Source: Phylloscopus collybita | Taxonomy: Eukaryota; Chordata; Aves; Passeriformes; Phylloscopidae | NCBI GenBank assembly: GCA_027886175.1 | Contig: JAJNNQ010000126.1 | Coordinates: 2,242,501 to 2,306,500, forward strand | DNA: 64,000 nt | Reading direction: 5' to 3' | Shown: in pieces, positions 14,701 to 26,700 of the stretch | Position numbering within the stretch: position 1 is the first letter of the stretch | Layout of the letters: each line of letters starts with the position of its first letter | The notes under the pieces: model-generated | Told to the model about the DNA's origin: nothing | The model's database searches: none | Seen by the model: only the letters and a program-made list of their open reading frames with translations | Made by a program: the position numbers and the translations under genes

Positions 14701-17700
14701 TGAATATGAATTTTTGAAGAGAAAAACAACGAGCATTACTGACTTATAAATGCAGATTTTTTTTTTAAAGGAGAGACTTGATAGAGCAAAAGAAATAGGG
14801 AAAAAAAAATCATGTGTTGCTTTAATGGAAGTAGTTTCAGTTAGTGCCAGAGGAAATAGTTATGATATCTACAAGCCTGTTTCAAAAAAAGGAAAAGAGG
14901 TCTTTTATACTTTTAAAATCAAACTAGTGCATGATGCAAATCTCATGACTTTAATAAAATTATTTATTAAAGGCCTTCTTTATTTTTATGAAACCCGAAT
15001 CCCTTCACAAATATAAAGCAAGATCTTGGTTGATTTTTTTTCACTACTAAAAAAAAGGCATATATAAATATGCCATATTTCAGAACAGGTTTGAACTTAG
15101 GATCTTGGATTTCATGGTGTATACTTCACAGTGAGTATTTCATTTGTTGTTTGATAGGGTAAAGTATTAAAGTATTAGAGATCTGGCTTGGTCTGGATTT
15201 TTAGTTATGTTTTTCTCTTGGGATTTGGAGTCAAAATATATAAATTTATTTCATTTTGTCTTTTATAGTTTAGTAGTGAATCCTATCTTTATTCAGTTTC
15301 AGAAAGATGAAGTGCATGTGGACAAATGTTGTAATACCTAAGAACTTGACTCAAACTGCTAGGAAAAAACATGACACAGTCAGATTTTCCTCCAGGTTAA
15401 AAAAAAATGAGAGAGGAGAGAAGGTAGACCTTTTATTTTGACCATTTATTTTATTATGTTTCCTTCTAGAAAGATGGAGTAATCACTAAAGATTTCCCAA
15501 CAGGTTTCGCCTGTGGTATTAACCACTAAAATATTTTCTGTAACTTCAGTTTAATGTAATTTAAAAAGATTTTGTTGTTGCTGGTGATTTTTTTAACCTT
15601 TGCATATGTGATACCTGACACAGTCCACAGAAAACTGTGTCAGTTTATCCAGTTGGCTGAGTTTCCAGGTCCCCAGAGTTCCATTCAGATGGTTACTGTA
15701 GTGTCAGTGAGCCTAGAGGTGAAGTCCTTATGCACTTTGCTGTTAAATACACGGCTCAAATTCTGTTTAGTTCTCACTACTTGGAGAAGCATTACTGTAA
15801 TTTTACAATAGCCAGAAATAATTTGTACTGTAAGTATCTTTAATATTTATTGATCATCTGGAAGTTTCAGAGTACATTTGCTCATGTCCTAATTTTGTGT
15901 CAAGATCTGCTTTTACAGCAACAAGGCTTTAAACTTTCACTATGTGTTTATCAAGGTTAGAGAAATACTGGCTGAATATGATCCCAATTTTATGCCTATG
16001 GGCCTAGATGAAGCCTACCTGAACATAACAGAGCACTTGGAAGAAAGGCTGAACTGGCCTGAAGAGAGGAGAAGGTTCTTTTTTAATACAGAAGGCACTA
16101 CAGGAACAGGTAAGCAAATTACTTTTCATGAGGTCACCTGACACTGAGACAGGGTTTCCTGTAGAGATCTTAGGCAGAACCATGAATTATAGTTAGAATT
16201 TAAGCTTTGTTATTTTAGTAGGATTTCATTATCACAGTAGTAGAGAATTTATCATTTCAATGGCATAGGACTTCTACAAACAGAATCAGTACAGTGCAAT
16301 CTGTAAGTAGCAAAATAAAGAATTTATAATACATTACAACCTGGACTGGGTGGATGGCACACAGTTTGCTGTATCAATATAACAACCATAATCTAGACTC
16401 AAAAAGCATATAAAAGAACATGAGTCACTCTCTCAATCCTCAGAGGATGCAGATGAAGGTAGAGGTGTCCCTGGCCACTGGGATGTCCCAGGTCTCACTG
16501 ACCAGTGACAGCTCTGGTCTGAGTTCCTCCTCAGGACCCTTGAAAGGTGGGATTAGAGAGATTCCTCTGGGGCTGCAGGCAGGCAGTGCTGGGGGCTGCA
16601 GGCAGTGCTGGGGGGCTGCAGGCAGTGCTGGGGGCTGCAGGCAGTGCTTTGGGGGCTGCAGGCAGGCAGTGCTGGGGGGCTGCAGGCAGTGCTGGGGGGG
16701 CTGCAGGCAGTGCTGGGGGGCTGCAGGCAGTGCTGGGGGCTGCAGGCAGTGCTTTGGGGGCTGCAGGCAGTGCTGGGGGCTGCAGGCAGGCAGTGCTGGG
16801 GGCTGCAGGCAGGCAGTGCTTTGGGGGCTGCAGGCAGTGCTGGGGGGGCTGCAGGCAGTGCTGGGGGGGCTGCAGGCAGTGCTTTGGGGGCTGCAGGCAG
16901 TGCTGGGGGGGCTGCAGGCAGTGCTGGGGGGGCTGCAGGCAGTGCTTTGGGGGCTGCAGGCAGTGCTGGGGGGCTGCAGGCAGTGCTGGGGGGCTGCAGT
17001 GCTCTGGGGTGTGCAGCTTCCCAGCGCTGCAACAGGGATTGCATCCACAGCTCCGGGCTGGCCGGGTGTTGGGACATGCAGGCGGGCAAGGAGTGGTGTG
17101 AACACGGCAGCAGAGAATGGCTGCTTGCCTTGTGAAATGGGGCAAGACGTGCTGACCACATTACATGGGGTTGGGCACAGGGGTTGCCAGTCATGTGCTT
17201 GTAAGCTTCAGATGAGTTGCATCCATTGAAAGTGTAGCTACTTCAGTCCTTTCATAATTTGTCCTCCCATATATTCTCTACCTCTAATTTAGTTAGTTTC
17301 TGTTAACTTTCTCTACTGCTCACTATGAATAAAATTTATACTGTAAATGATTTAGACTTGGAGAATTTCTTTTGTTTTAATGTAAATAAAATGTTATAAA
17401 AGTGGTGCTAGGTTTTCTAAACCAAATGGCGTGGTTTAGGTCTGCATTACAATTCAGCTTGATAATTCTGGAAATAAGTAGCAGGAAGACTGCAGGATTT
17501 TAGTAATGTTGAAGATACTACTGGATTTCACTTGGCTCTGGAAGATGGAGTCAGATCCACATCCACAATTGTATATCCACTTGAGAGTAGTAGAAAAGAA
17601 GTAGTTGTACAAATGGTTAAATGATGCACAAACTGGAATATTTATACTGTGTTCAAAATTTCTAACAATAATTAAGAGGATAATCAAGCGTACACTACTA

Positions 17701-20700
17701 CAGAAGAGCATTAATAAAATAGAAAGCAGCAAATTGGCATAGTCTTTACAAAATCATTATCACTGATATGTAGTCACATGCTTCTTCACACTTGCCTGAT
17801 ACCTTTGTTCCTCTGAAACACAAACAAGTGCTTAGAATGGGAAACTCTAGTAGTGTTTGTAGACTCAAACAAAGGGCTGCTGACGTTACTTGTTCTACTA
17901 GGACTGCAGTTGAAAATGGTAAGCTCACCAGGCTGATCATTCTAGAACTAGATATTCCAGAACTCTAATTTTATTTGGAGAATATTGAAAAAAATTCTGT
18001 GGAAGGGAGCATCTGGCCTTCAATATGATATAAAACAAAAAATAATGATAAAATCTTGGTGGTTTTGCTACAGTAACAAGCCTTTTACTTGCATTTACTT
18101 TGCATTAAACCTTCTGCTTTTCTGGAAGTTATGTCCAGTCTACTAGCCAATTCCTCCAATCTCAAATCATAGCAAAAATGAAGCAGTTACATCTCTTCAA
18201 TCTTGAAACAAAAAACAATGCAATTGCTTTCTCTAAATAAAAATAGAAATAAAATTGGTTATGAATGCTGAAGCCATTGATGAAGGAAAACGTCTGTATG
18301 GATGTACTGATTGTTTGTGTTTCTCTCTGATTTAGATAAAGATGGTGTGAATATGTCTGCCAAATTTAACGAAGGTCAAGTCTCCTCTTCACCAGAACTG
18401 TTTGAAGACAACACGTCTCTGATGGATGACGACTTTCAGCAAAGAGGTCTATCAGTGCAAAACTCAGTTGTCTTTGGAACTTCTGCAGAGGAAGTTGTGA
18501 AGGAAATTCGCTTTAGGATTGAGCAGAAAACTCAACTGACTGCTAGTGCAGGTATTCAGACACATATGAATAATAATCAAACTTTGTATTTCCATAATGT
18601 CTTCTACTTTCATCTCTGAGGGCATTAATTAAGAATTTAGCCTTGCCACAGCATTCTTCTGCTACAAAAAAAAATATGCTGTCTTTGAAGGTCTGCAAAG
18701 ACTGTGACTTCGGTTATTTCAAGAGATGTCATGACTATCCAAGGGACTACTGTTTGTTTTCTTTTTTACTCTTTTTTAATAATTGAAACAGTTACATCAT
18801 CTTTTTGCTTCTTTCTACTTGAAATAAGAGTAAGCAGTGAGGAAGAATGACCAGTGCACTTGAGCTAATCTTAGCCTGGTTGGTTGTTTTAGTGCATCAT
18901 GTAAACTGTTTTTGTCAGACAGTGTGTGACACTGTGAAATCTGTCACTGATTTCTAAACTGCTTTTAGTTTGAATAGCAGATCTGTGCTGTTATATGTTT
19001 CTGACTTCACACTATTCCTTGCTTAAAACAATATCAAAATTCATTAAAATGTTAGTCCTAGAAAAGTAAATGTATTCTTAATTAATTCTTTAATAGATTT
19101 GTAATGTTTACCAATCAAGTTCTGTGTCTTGACTTCAGAGAACCCACCTTTAAGTCTCAGTTCTTTTTATTGACTAAAACCAGTGTATGTCTCTAACCAT
19201 GTAGTTTGGATGCCACCCAAACTGCTTTATGAACCAGGTCAGCGAGGCATCAGGCAATGGTGAGCTTTGTGAAGCAGCTGCAGAAGGTCAGGGAAGTGTG
19301 GAATGTAAGCAGAGGTGAATAAACAGCTAGTAAGAAGAAGCAGGATGAAACCCCCTCCCATGTATGTTATCTCATAGTGATAGCAAAATAACAGTTATGT
19401 TTACTGAAGTTTTTTTTTTTTTTTTTTAAGGATAAGTTAGTGTGTAGAAAACAGGCATAGCTTTTGTAAGTGCAAACAGGGGTCTTAAGCCCCAAAATTA
19501 AAAATTATTAGAAGGATAACTGAAAAAATACTATTATCAATAATAAATAGAGTTATTTCTACCATCTTGAATAATTTGTTATATCAGTGAGCAAATTAAA
19601 ATTTAGACCTCTAGGGCTGTTGGACAACAGCCCTATTCTTTCTTTTGCTAAACAAATTCCAGAGTTCATTTGTAAAAACAGTCACTTTGACAGAAAAGAG
19701 CCATCCCTCCTAATTCTTCTTGTCTGTGAAATATTTGTAAATTTATAAATTACTACATTCCAGTGGCAGCCCACAAAATTATAAAATTGGTTGAATTTTG
19801 TCAAAAGAAGTCTTTTTGTTGAAATACAAGGAGGAAAAGTCTCCTTTTTACTAAGAGTTCATTGTAACTACCATTGTAAGCATTTTCTTTCTTACCATAA
19901 TCACCATCATAAAAATGTTGACTCATGTAACTGATGTTATTTTTAAGGACTTGTTATTTAACCCCTCTTGACTAACTAGTGCTTGTTGTATTACCCTGAC
20001 TATCTTAAAATAGGAAGTACACTTTATTTAAGTAATATTTTATCTATTACATGTATTTATGTTCTTTCGTTATGGTCACAAAATTTCTTTGCAGAATTGT
20101 GTCAAATCTGGTTATCAGTAATCATAATTCTTTTCCTTATTTTAGTCTTTACCAAGTGTATAGGCTACTCTTTGGCTTTTAAATACTGGATAGTTGAAAC
20201 TGAACTTTGTTTCACTTTTTTTTTTAAATTATCATGTTTTTTGTTTGTTTTTAAGGAATAGCACCAAATACAATGTTAGCAAAAATGTGTAGTGATCGTA
20301 ATAAACCTAACGGCCAGTACAGAATTTCTCCTGAGAGACTAGCTGTGCTAGACTTCCTAAAAGATTTGCCCATTCGAAAGGTGAGAGACACAGTGACATT
20401 TACTGTCATATAATGTTTTTATGTTCTAGATGTTTTTATTTCTACTGAAAAGATGCAGATTTCTAGGTAATCTTCTATGTTGTGTTTGATTCAAGTTGTT
20501 CTTAGTAACGCATCTACAAACAGAAACTTTCCAGTATAACATGGCATACTCTTTTCTAGGTGCCAGGTATAGGAAAAGTAACGGAGAAGATGTTGAAAGC
20601 CCTTGGAATTGTAACTTGCTCAGAACTTTACCAGCAGAGGGCGCTACTTTCTCTTCTTTTTTCAGAAGTATCTTGGCGAAATTTCCTAGATATTTCCCTT

Positions 20701-23700
20701 GGTTTGGGCTCAACACATTTGGAAAAGTAAGCCATGGGTTTTTTTTTCCTTCTGTGTTAACATTTTCTGAATGTCTCCTTGTGTGTGTTACATACTGAAC
20801 ATATTATTTAATTGGAATATTATGGAAAATTGCTTAATATTATGGAAATATGCTTAACATATATTTTGTTAAATGCCTGATGCCTGTTATTGTTATACTT
20901 ATGTCTAAGATGCAGTAGCCAAACATGAAAAAAAGAAAGGTTTGTACAGCCTTGTCCAAATATGAAATCTGAAAAGTCTTGTCAGTGACATTGTACATAA
21001 GTGTATGTCTAGAAGCCAAGGTGGGATAACATTATAATTATCAAAATAGCTGAATGCAACTGAGATGTCATAAGCAGAGTTGTACACTCCCTTTTCTTAA
21101 AAAAAAATACACATTCATTGGTGTGTTTGATTATTGGATTATAATGAAAATCACAAAGGTATTTGATCTTCTCTGGTGGTAAATTGTCTGGGAAGTTCCT
21201 GTGTCTCTTACCAAATCTTACATATTTGTACTATCAACATGTGAATTTGGTGGAATAGAACTGAGGATTATTATATACTTCTTAATAATATGTTCTTTTA
21301 AGGTTCAGTGTACGTTAATGGCTTTTAGCCTCCTTTTTAGGATGGGAGAAGTCAGTCTTAGTAGTGTATATATTTTTTCAACAATATTTGTCTTTTCTAA
21401 GCCTGTCCTGAAGACAGACATCTCTAAAAAAACCTGAAACATAGCATTTTACTGTTTGTATAACTAAGACCATTAATTAAGTATTGATTCCTTTTTAAAA
21501 AAATATTCCTTTCCAAAGTACTGAAGTTCTATTTTAAAATAGCTCAACAATGGTTTGATTTTATTAGAAGGTCTGGAGTGTCTTATGCACTTCTGAAGAA
21601 CCTATTCTTTATTATATCTTTAACTTCTCTGAAAATAATTTTCCCTTTTTTTCCTTTTGATTACAAAATAATATATGTAGGTAGCAATTCGAAGCCCAGT
21701 AATGTGCTAGCAAAAATTTTTATTTTTTTCTATTCATAGTATAAAAAATACTTAAAAAAATATGCAGTAAGACTGACTTGATGAAGCTGACTTGATGAAA
21801 GATAAAACAGTTTTCAAAATATTTTTTCTATTAATATAGAAACAGATCTCGGATAGCCTTTTAATAATTGGTGTGGTCTTTCTTCTTATTCACCTTAGTT
21901 AGGTGTTTTACAGCCTGGGATAAGTCCCAGTACAAAAGAAAAGATGTCAGGGATTTTAAATGTCTAAGAATTTTTTTTTGTCAGCACCAACATGATTTCA
22001 GTGATTTTAGTGTAGAGAAGGCAAGCACTTAATGTATTAGCACCTGGGTCTTCAGTAAATAGTTATAGTTATTGTGTCTGACTACCTTCTTTTAAGAAAA
22101 TCTGACAATACCAAAATTTGTTATTTCCAATACTTACAAACTGAAGAATAACCTAAAATGGAGTTGCTCTGAGGGATCTCCTTATATGCAGTAGAGTTGT
22201 TAAAGAATACTCAATTAACACTGAAAAGAAGGAAAGCAATAAACAAAGCTTTAACACATCACCTTTACCTGAACAATTGTTTGGACTGAAAGCTAGCTAT
22301 TTCCTCAGCTCCTCAGATAAAGGAAATATTCAAATATACTTGTATGTACAGGATTCTAATAACCATGCTTTATATATAGCTGAGACAGCATAGGATTTGT
22401 AGTTTGTTTTCTTTTTACATGAGACTCCCTCTTATATAAGGGGTGAGTTTTGAGGGAATTTTTTTGTTTGGTTGGTTTTGTAAACTTTTCTGAAAAAAAA
22501 AAGACATCTATGACTGATCTATCTTTACTTAATCTACAGGGGTTTTTTTAAATTCTCCTTTTTGAACTTGCTTAAACTTGATGTACAAGATTTGTAGAAA
22601 AATTAACATCCAGACTTCATAGAAAAGACAGCTGTTAGTTTTTTGAGATGATTGGTTGACTCTGAGTTTATTGAAAAGATAACATTTCTACATCAAGAAA
22701 GTATAATATTTTTTTTTTCTCTTTAAAGGGATGGAGAAAGAAAAAGTATGAGCACTGAAAGGTATGCTTCTTTAATATCAAAAAATTACATTACGCATTG
22801 GAAGCACTAAATATCAAGTAATGCATACTTTTATTAGTCATGTAATTTCATTGTGTATTTATTTTAAAACCCTCATATACAACAAGCTCACTAAATCAGA
22901 TTCAAGCTTGCATTATTTTTTGTCCTTGCCTCCAGAACTCCATGGAGGTTTTTTTGTCAGTTTGCATGTTCTCTTATCATCCAGTTCTGCTGGGGCCTTT
23001 AATGCATCAAAGTGATCTTTAAGCCATAAGATAAGGTGGAAATATGTAAGCACTTGAAATTTTTTTTTGTCTTTTTAAGCTTAATGTCAATATCAGTGTA
23101 GTAGCCTGCAGTCACATGTATGTCCTAACTCAAGTTTTTATCAGTGTAAAGTTCTTTAAGAAGGTAGTCAGTTTTTAAAAAATTAGTTCTGCTAGGAGAA
23201 CCTGTAAAAGCACTGTAACAATTATCCCTATCATTGTGTATTTTCTTAGAAAAAGTGGTAAGAAAAGATGCTTAGTCCTGTCATTTTGTGACTTAATAGC
23301 TGTAAACAGCTTTAGTAAGCCCAATACAATTTGATACCATCACAGCTGAAAAATTTATGGCTTTAGTTTTGTGCTGCCTTGCAATCAGACAGATATTTTG
23401 GGCATTTTACAGTACCTTTCTGTGTTGCTTTTTTTTTTTTTTTTTTTTTTTTTTTTCCCTCTTCTCTCAAAGGGAACAATTTTAGACCAGAAAGTCTACA
23501 GGCTTCTGAAATCATGAAACTAGTTTATATGGGGGAAGAGACAACTCTGAAATAGCATTCTCTCTATCCTGTCCTTTCCAAGCCTTGGACTTTTACAACT
23601 TCTCTACCACTGTAGTATTGTCTGAATAGCATGAGTTACTCCGTGGATAGCAGTGTGGGACCCACAATGAAATACTCATCCAATTAGTTTGGCAGCTTGC

Positions 23701-26700
23701 AAACATTCTTAGGAGAATGTGAGTCATAATAGAGGATGTCTTTTCAGTACAATCAGGTAAACCTGACTATAACTTAGAGTTATATATAGTGAAATCCATT
23801 GTAATTTTATTGACCTTATATGTGTAAATACAAAGCTTGACATGAAACAATGTATCTGTTAGACCTTTCCAAAGCACAATGGTGTCTGTAAGTTTTGCTT
23901 TCCGTGTCTCTTAAAACCTTGACTAACTGAAGGTTGCTTTTCCTGTGATGTTATTACTGAAAAGGAGATGTACAACAAAAAGATAACACTGTAATTTCCC
24001 TCCTAAGAAGCTCTAGCAAAGGGAGTTGGCAACATTTTTGGCAGAAAGATAGCTTTTCCTCCTCTAAGGCTAGACATAATTATCCTAGTTGGCATCTTTT
24101 TCTTAGCATCTGCATTATTTATTTCTGGTACTTGGCTCTGATGTTGACTTCCAGCTCCTGGCTTTCTTCTGATGTTATACAGTGTGTAGAAAGGAGATTA
24201 AATACAAATAACTTGGCTGGCTCTATGAATTCATTTACTGTTAGTATTCTGTCTTGCAAATACTTAAGCATTAATGACATTAAATCTGAATAATTTTCAA
24301 ATAGTGCATGAAAAATTGAAAGCCAAATTATTTCATTATTTGAAGGGCCTTTCAAACATTTTGCAAACAAAATATTCCTATTAATAATCATTGTCCCTTG
24401 AAGTAAGAATTTGAATCTATACAACATTCCTCTGATTATAGTATTGTTTAACTGTATAAAAATACTTTTAGATTGCAGACACTGAACATACTATAGGATT
24501 CATACTGAAAAAGATCATATTTTTGTCTTAGAACATTCAGTGAAATGAACACAGCGGAAGACCAGTACAATTTGTGCCGAGAGCTCTGCAGAGACCTTGC
24601 TCAAGAGTTACAGAAAGAGGGACTTAAGGTATTTACATTATTCAGGTTATTTGCAAAAAGACACTTTGCACTCCAACAATTCTATGCAGCTATAGTGTAA
24701 ATGCTTTCAGCAGCATCATACCATGCAATCTGTCTTCAGAAGCCTGCATTCTTTAATTTGCAGATGTTTGGAATGACTTAGGCAGCATTTTGTTCTTGTG
24801 TGGGTGGCTGTCTAGCAATACATGTGGGGTAGAAATTAAATCGAGTTTTGAAACATGAAAATTAATCGAGTTATTTGGCATATAAACATTTTATGCTAAA
24901 AGCAATGTTTGTAAGGGAATAATAGAGCTGGTTGTCTATAAGCCATGATTTGGTCAATCATGTAATACTGATGTATTTAAAACACTGTTTCTCTCCTGTA
25001 TATGTACAGGGTCCACTTAGTTTTGTAGTTTAAGAACTTGACATGTGCCAAACTTGCTGACAAGTTATTCATGCCATTCAATGGTATTGAATGGTGTGAA
25101 GCCGTCCCTTTATTCCTTCTCTCCAGATAACCATTTATTACTTGGAAAAAATAATTCATTCTTTTGTTGAAGATCTTATGGTAAAACAAGGAATAACATT
25201 TAAGACCTAAAAGAATTGTTAATCTTCTTCAGCCATAAAAAGTTGTCTCAAAAGATGGCAGGTTGAAAAGGGGGATGATGAGCTAAGGAGGACAAAGGGA
25301 TAAGCTTACAAAAACACCAGAACAAAGAGAATGCTAGTTATTTACATTTGGATGGACATGATAAATCACACAAATGGTTTGGGAGGTCTGCCAGGGAAAT
25401 ATCTGTGCCAAACACAAATACTGTGTGTGGCTGTGATAACACTATGCAGGAGGAATTAAGTTTTCCAGTGGGGTATCACTTTTGTGTTCTTAATAGTTAG
25501 GATATGTGGCACTGAAAATTTCTAGATGAGGAAATATTTTTTTTAGATGGGGTGGAAGTTGTGCCTGTAGCCAAAACATGAACTCAGTTGAATGTGCACT
25601 GAATTGTCTGCTGAGATTTGCAGTCAAATGACCCAGTTCAGAGAATTCGACTTTGGCAGAAATTTAGGGGCAAATACAGAATCTTGCAGGTAAACTCTTG
25701 GGAGTGTTCCTGTCTGTGCACAGATAAGAACACACTCTTGACTATGGCTTAGGGGCCCTTATTTAGATGCTCTATAATAATTGTTTCTGTGCCATATATG
25801 ACATACATTTAAAATCTTTTTAATTGTATTTTTTTTTCCTAGGGTAAAACTGTTACATTGAAGCTTAAGAATGTGAATTTCGAAGTTAAAACAAGAGCTT
25901 CAACTGTGCTGTCCTCTGTTTCTACTGAGGAGGAAATATTTACTGTTGCTAAAGATTTGTTAGGAACAGAAATTGATAGTGTTGCTCCTAACCCTCTACG
26001 GATAAGACTTATGGGTAAGATATTTCATAATGATTCTTCCTTTTCAGACTTAGGAAATCTTAAAGTATTTTGAAATAACACACCATACTTTAAAGGAAAA
26101 CTTTTTCTATTACCTTGGTAGTTTTTGCAAAGTGAAACAGACCTGTGCTGAATGAGTAACTTAGGAAGTTTTACTAATGAGTGCTGAATGGAGACTTAGG
26201 AAGTTTAATTGAGGTTGTACTTTTTTTACGCAACAACAATCCCATCATCATGGCAGTAGAATCTTGATTCACGGCAGCACTTGATTTTGCTGCTTTAAAG
26301 GAGCTTTTAAATCTGCTGTGCACCACAACTGAAAGTTGTTTACTGATCTGAAAGTGTTCTGCAGGGGATGTGAACATTTCTGACAACTGTAAACTCTGTG
26401 TTTTGACCCTAAGATGTGTGTTTCAGATTTTTATGCATTCTGCTTGAGACATTTAGCAATATATAAAATTTACTTGTCCAAGATATTAGAACGTGCTGAA
26501 GAAAAATATATTTTGATGGGTAAAGTTCATGCAAAACTTTCAGACTAAATTCTATGTAACTGTATTTATAGCTTTATGTTATAATGCAATCAGTTAAAAC
26601 TTCAGGGTACTAAAATTAATAATATGGTTGGGCAAATGCTTGGGTCTGATAAAATTGTATTGACATTGTGATACATTTGGAGGTAGTCTAGCATGTTTTT

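Noticed and set aside
16420..17229. Long open frames (up to 269 codons on +, 239 on -) over the intron 6 minisatellite
   Set aside because: The repeat unit lacks stops in several frames on both strands. The products are low-complexity and lie inside a POLK intron.
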